Shown piece after piece: positions 63,523 to 64,000 of a DNA stretch of 64,000 bases. How positions within the stretch are numbered: position 1 is the first letter of the stretch; each line of letters starts with the position of its first letter. Location of the stretch: contig JAQGBZ010000344.1 in NCBI GenBank assembly GCA_034687125.1, positions 1-64,000 of the forward strand, given 5' to 3'. The position numbers and the translations under genes are program-made. This DNA comes from Neelides folsomi. Its lineage: Eukaryota; Arthropoda; Collembola; Neelipleona; Neelidae. Under the pieces are notes generated by a model, which worked only from the letters and a program-made list of their open reading frames with translations, was not told the origin of the DNA and searched no databases.

Positions 63523-64000
<478 letters not shown>

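Overview
This is an AT-rich animal nuclear window with intron-split genes, long non-coding spacers and several short non-autonomous DNA transposons. A hunchback orthologue with an N-terminal zinc-finger pair points to an arthropod. The AT-richness, the gene style and the presence of a phosphonopyruvate decarboxylase suggest a marine crustacean, perhaps a copepod of the sea-louse type; the species guess is inference only. Splice junctions were worked out by hand from phase, GT/AG signals and protein similarity, so exon coordinates are precise proposals and not transcript-confirmed.

Layout. 1-4059: non-coding, with a CA microsatellite and one doubtful minus-strand terminal exon. 4060-6005 (+): a three-exon F-box-like protein without a recognised orthologue. 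6071-21734: a 15.6 kb gene desert of GC-richer islands separated by AT-rich spacers, probably the regulatory domain of the next gene, with one foldback element (8785-9371). 21735-23834 (+): hunchback, three exons, eight C2H2 fingers. 26395-28251 (-): STAM, the ESCRT-0 adaptor (VHS, UIM, SH3, GAT). 29857-31362 (+): EBP2, a ribosome-biogenesis factor with an unusual arginine/glycine-rich tail. 32215-35118 (+): GTF3C5, a TFIIIC subunit, seven exons. 35313-40609 (-): phosphonopyruvate decarboxylase, nine exons including one GC-AG intron, tail to tail with GTF3C5. 40610-47278: no supported gene. 47279-58232 (-): a small secreted cysteine-rich protein of 245 residues in five exons spread over 11 kb, with two MITEs inside its introns. 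58233-63522: no gene, one compact MITE. 63523-64000 (-): 3' end of Rab14, running off the window.

The genes do not form a pathway. EBP2 (rRNA processing) and GTF3C5 (Pol III transcription of tRNA and 5S genes) are adjacent and co-oriented and both serve ribosome production. STAM and Rab14 both act in endosomal traffic but lie 35 kb apart. The most unusual gene is phosphonopyruvate decarboxylase: it commits phosphonopyruvate to phosphonoacetaldehyde in C-P bond biosynthesis and is absent from familiar model animals. No CRISPR array, convincing tRNA, rRNA, provirus or operon was seen.
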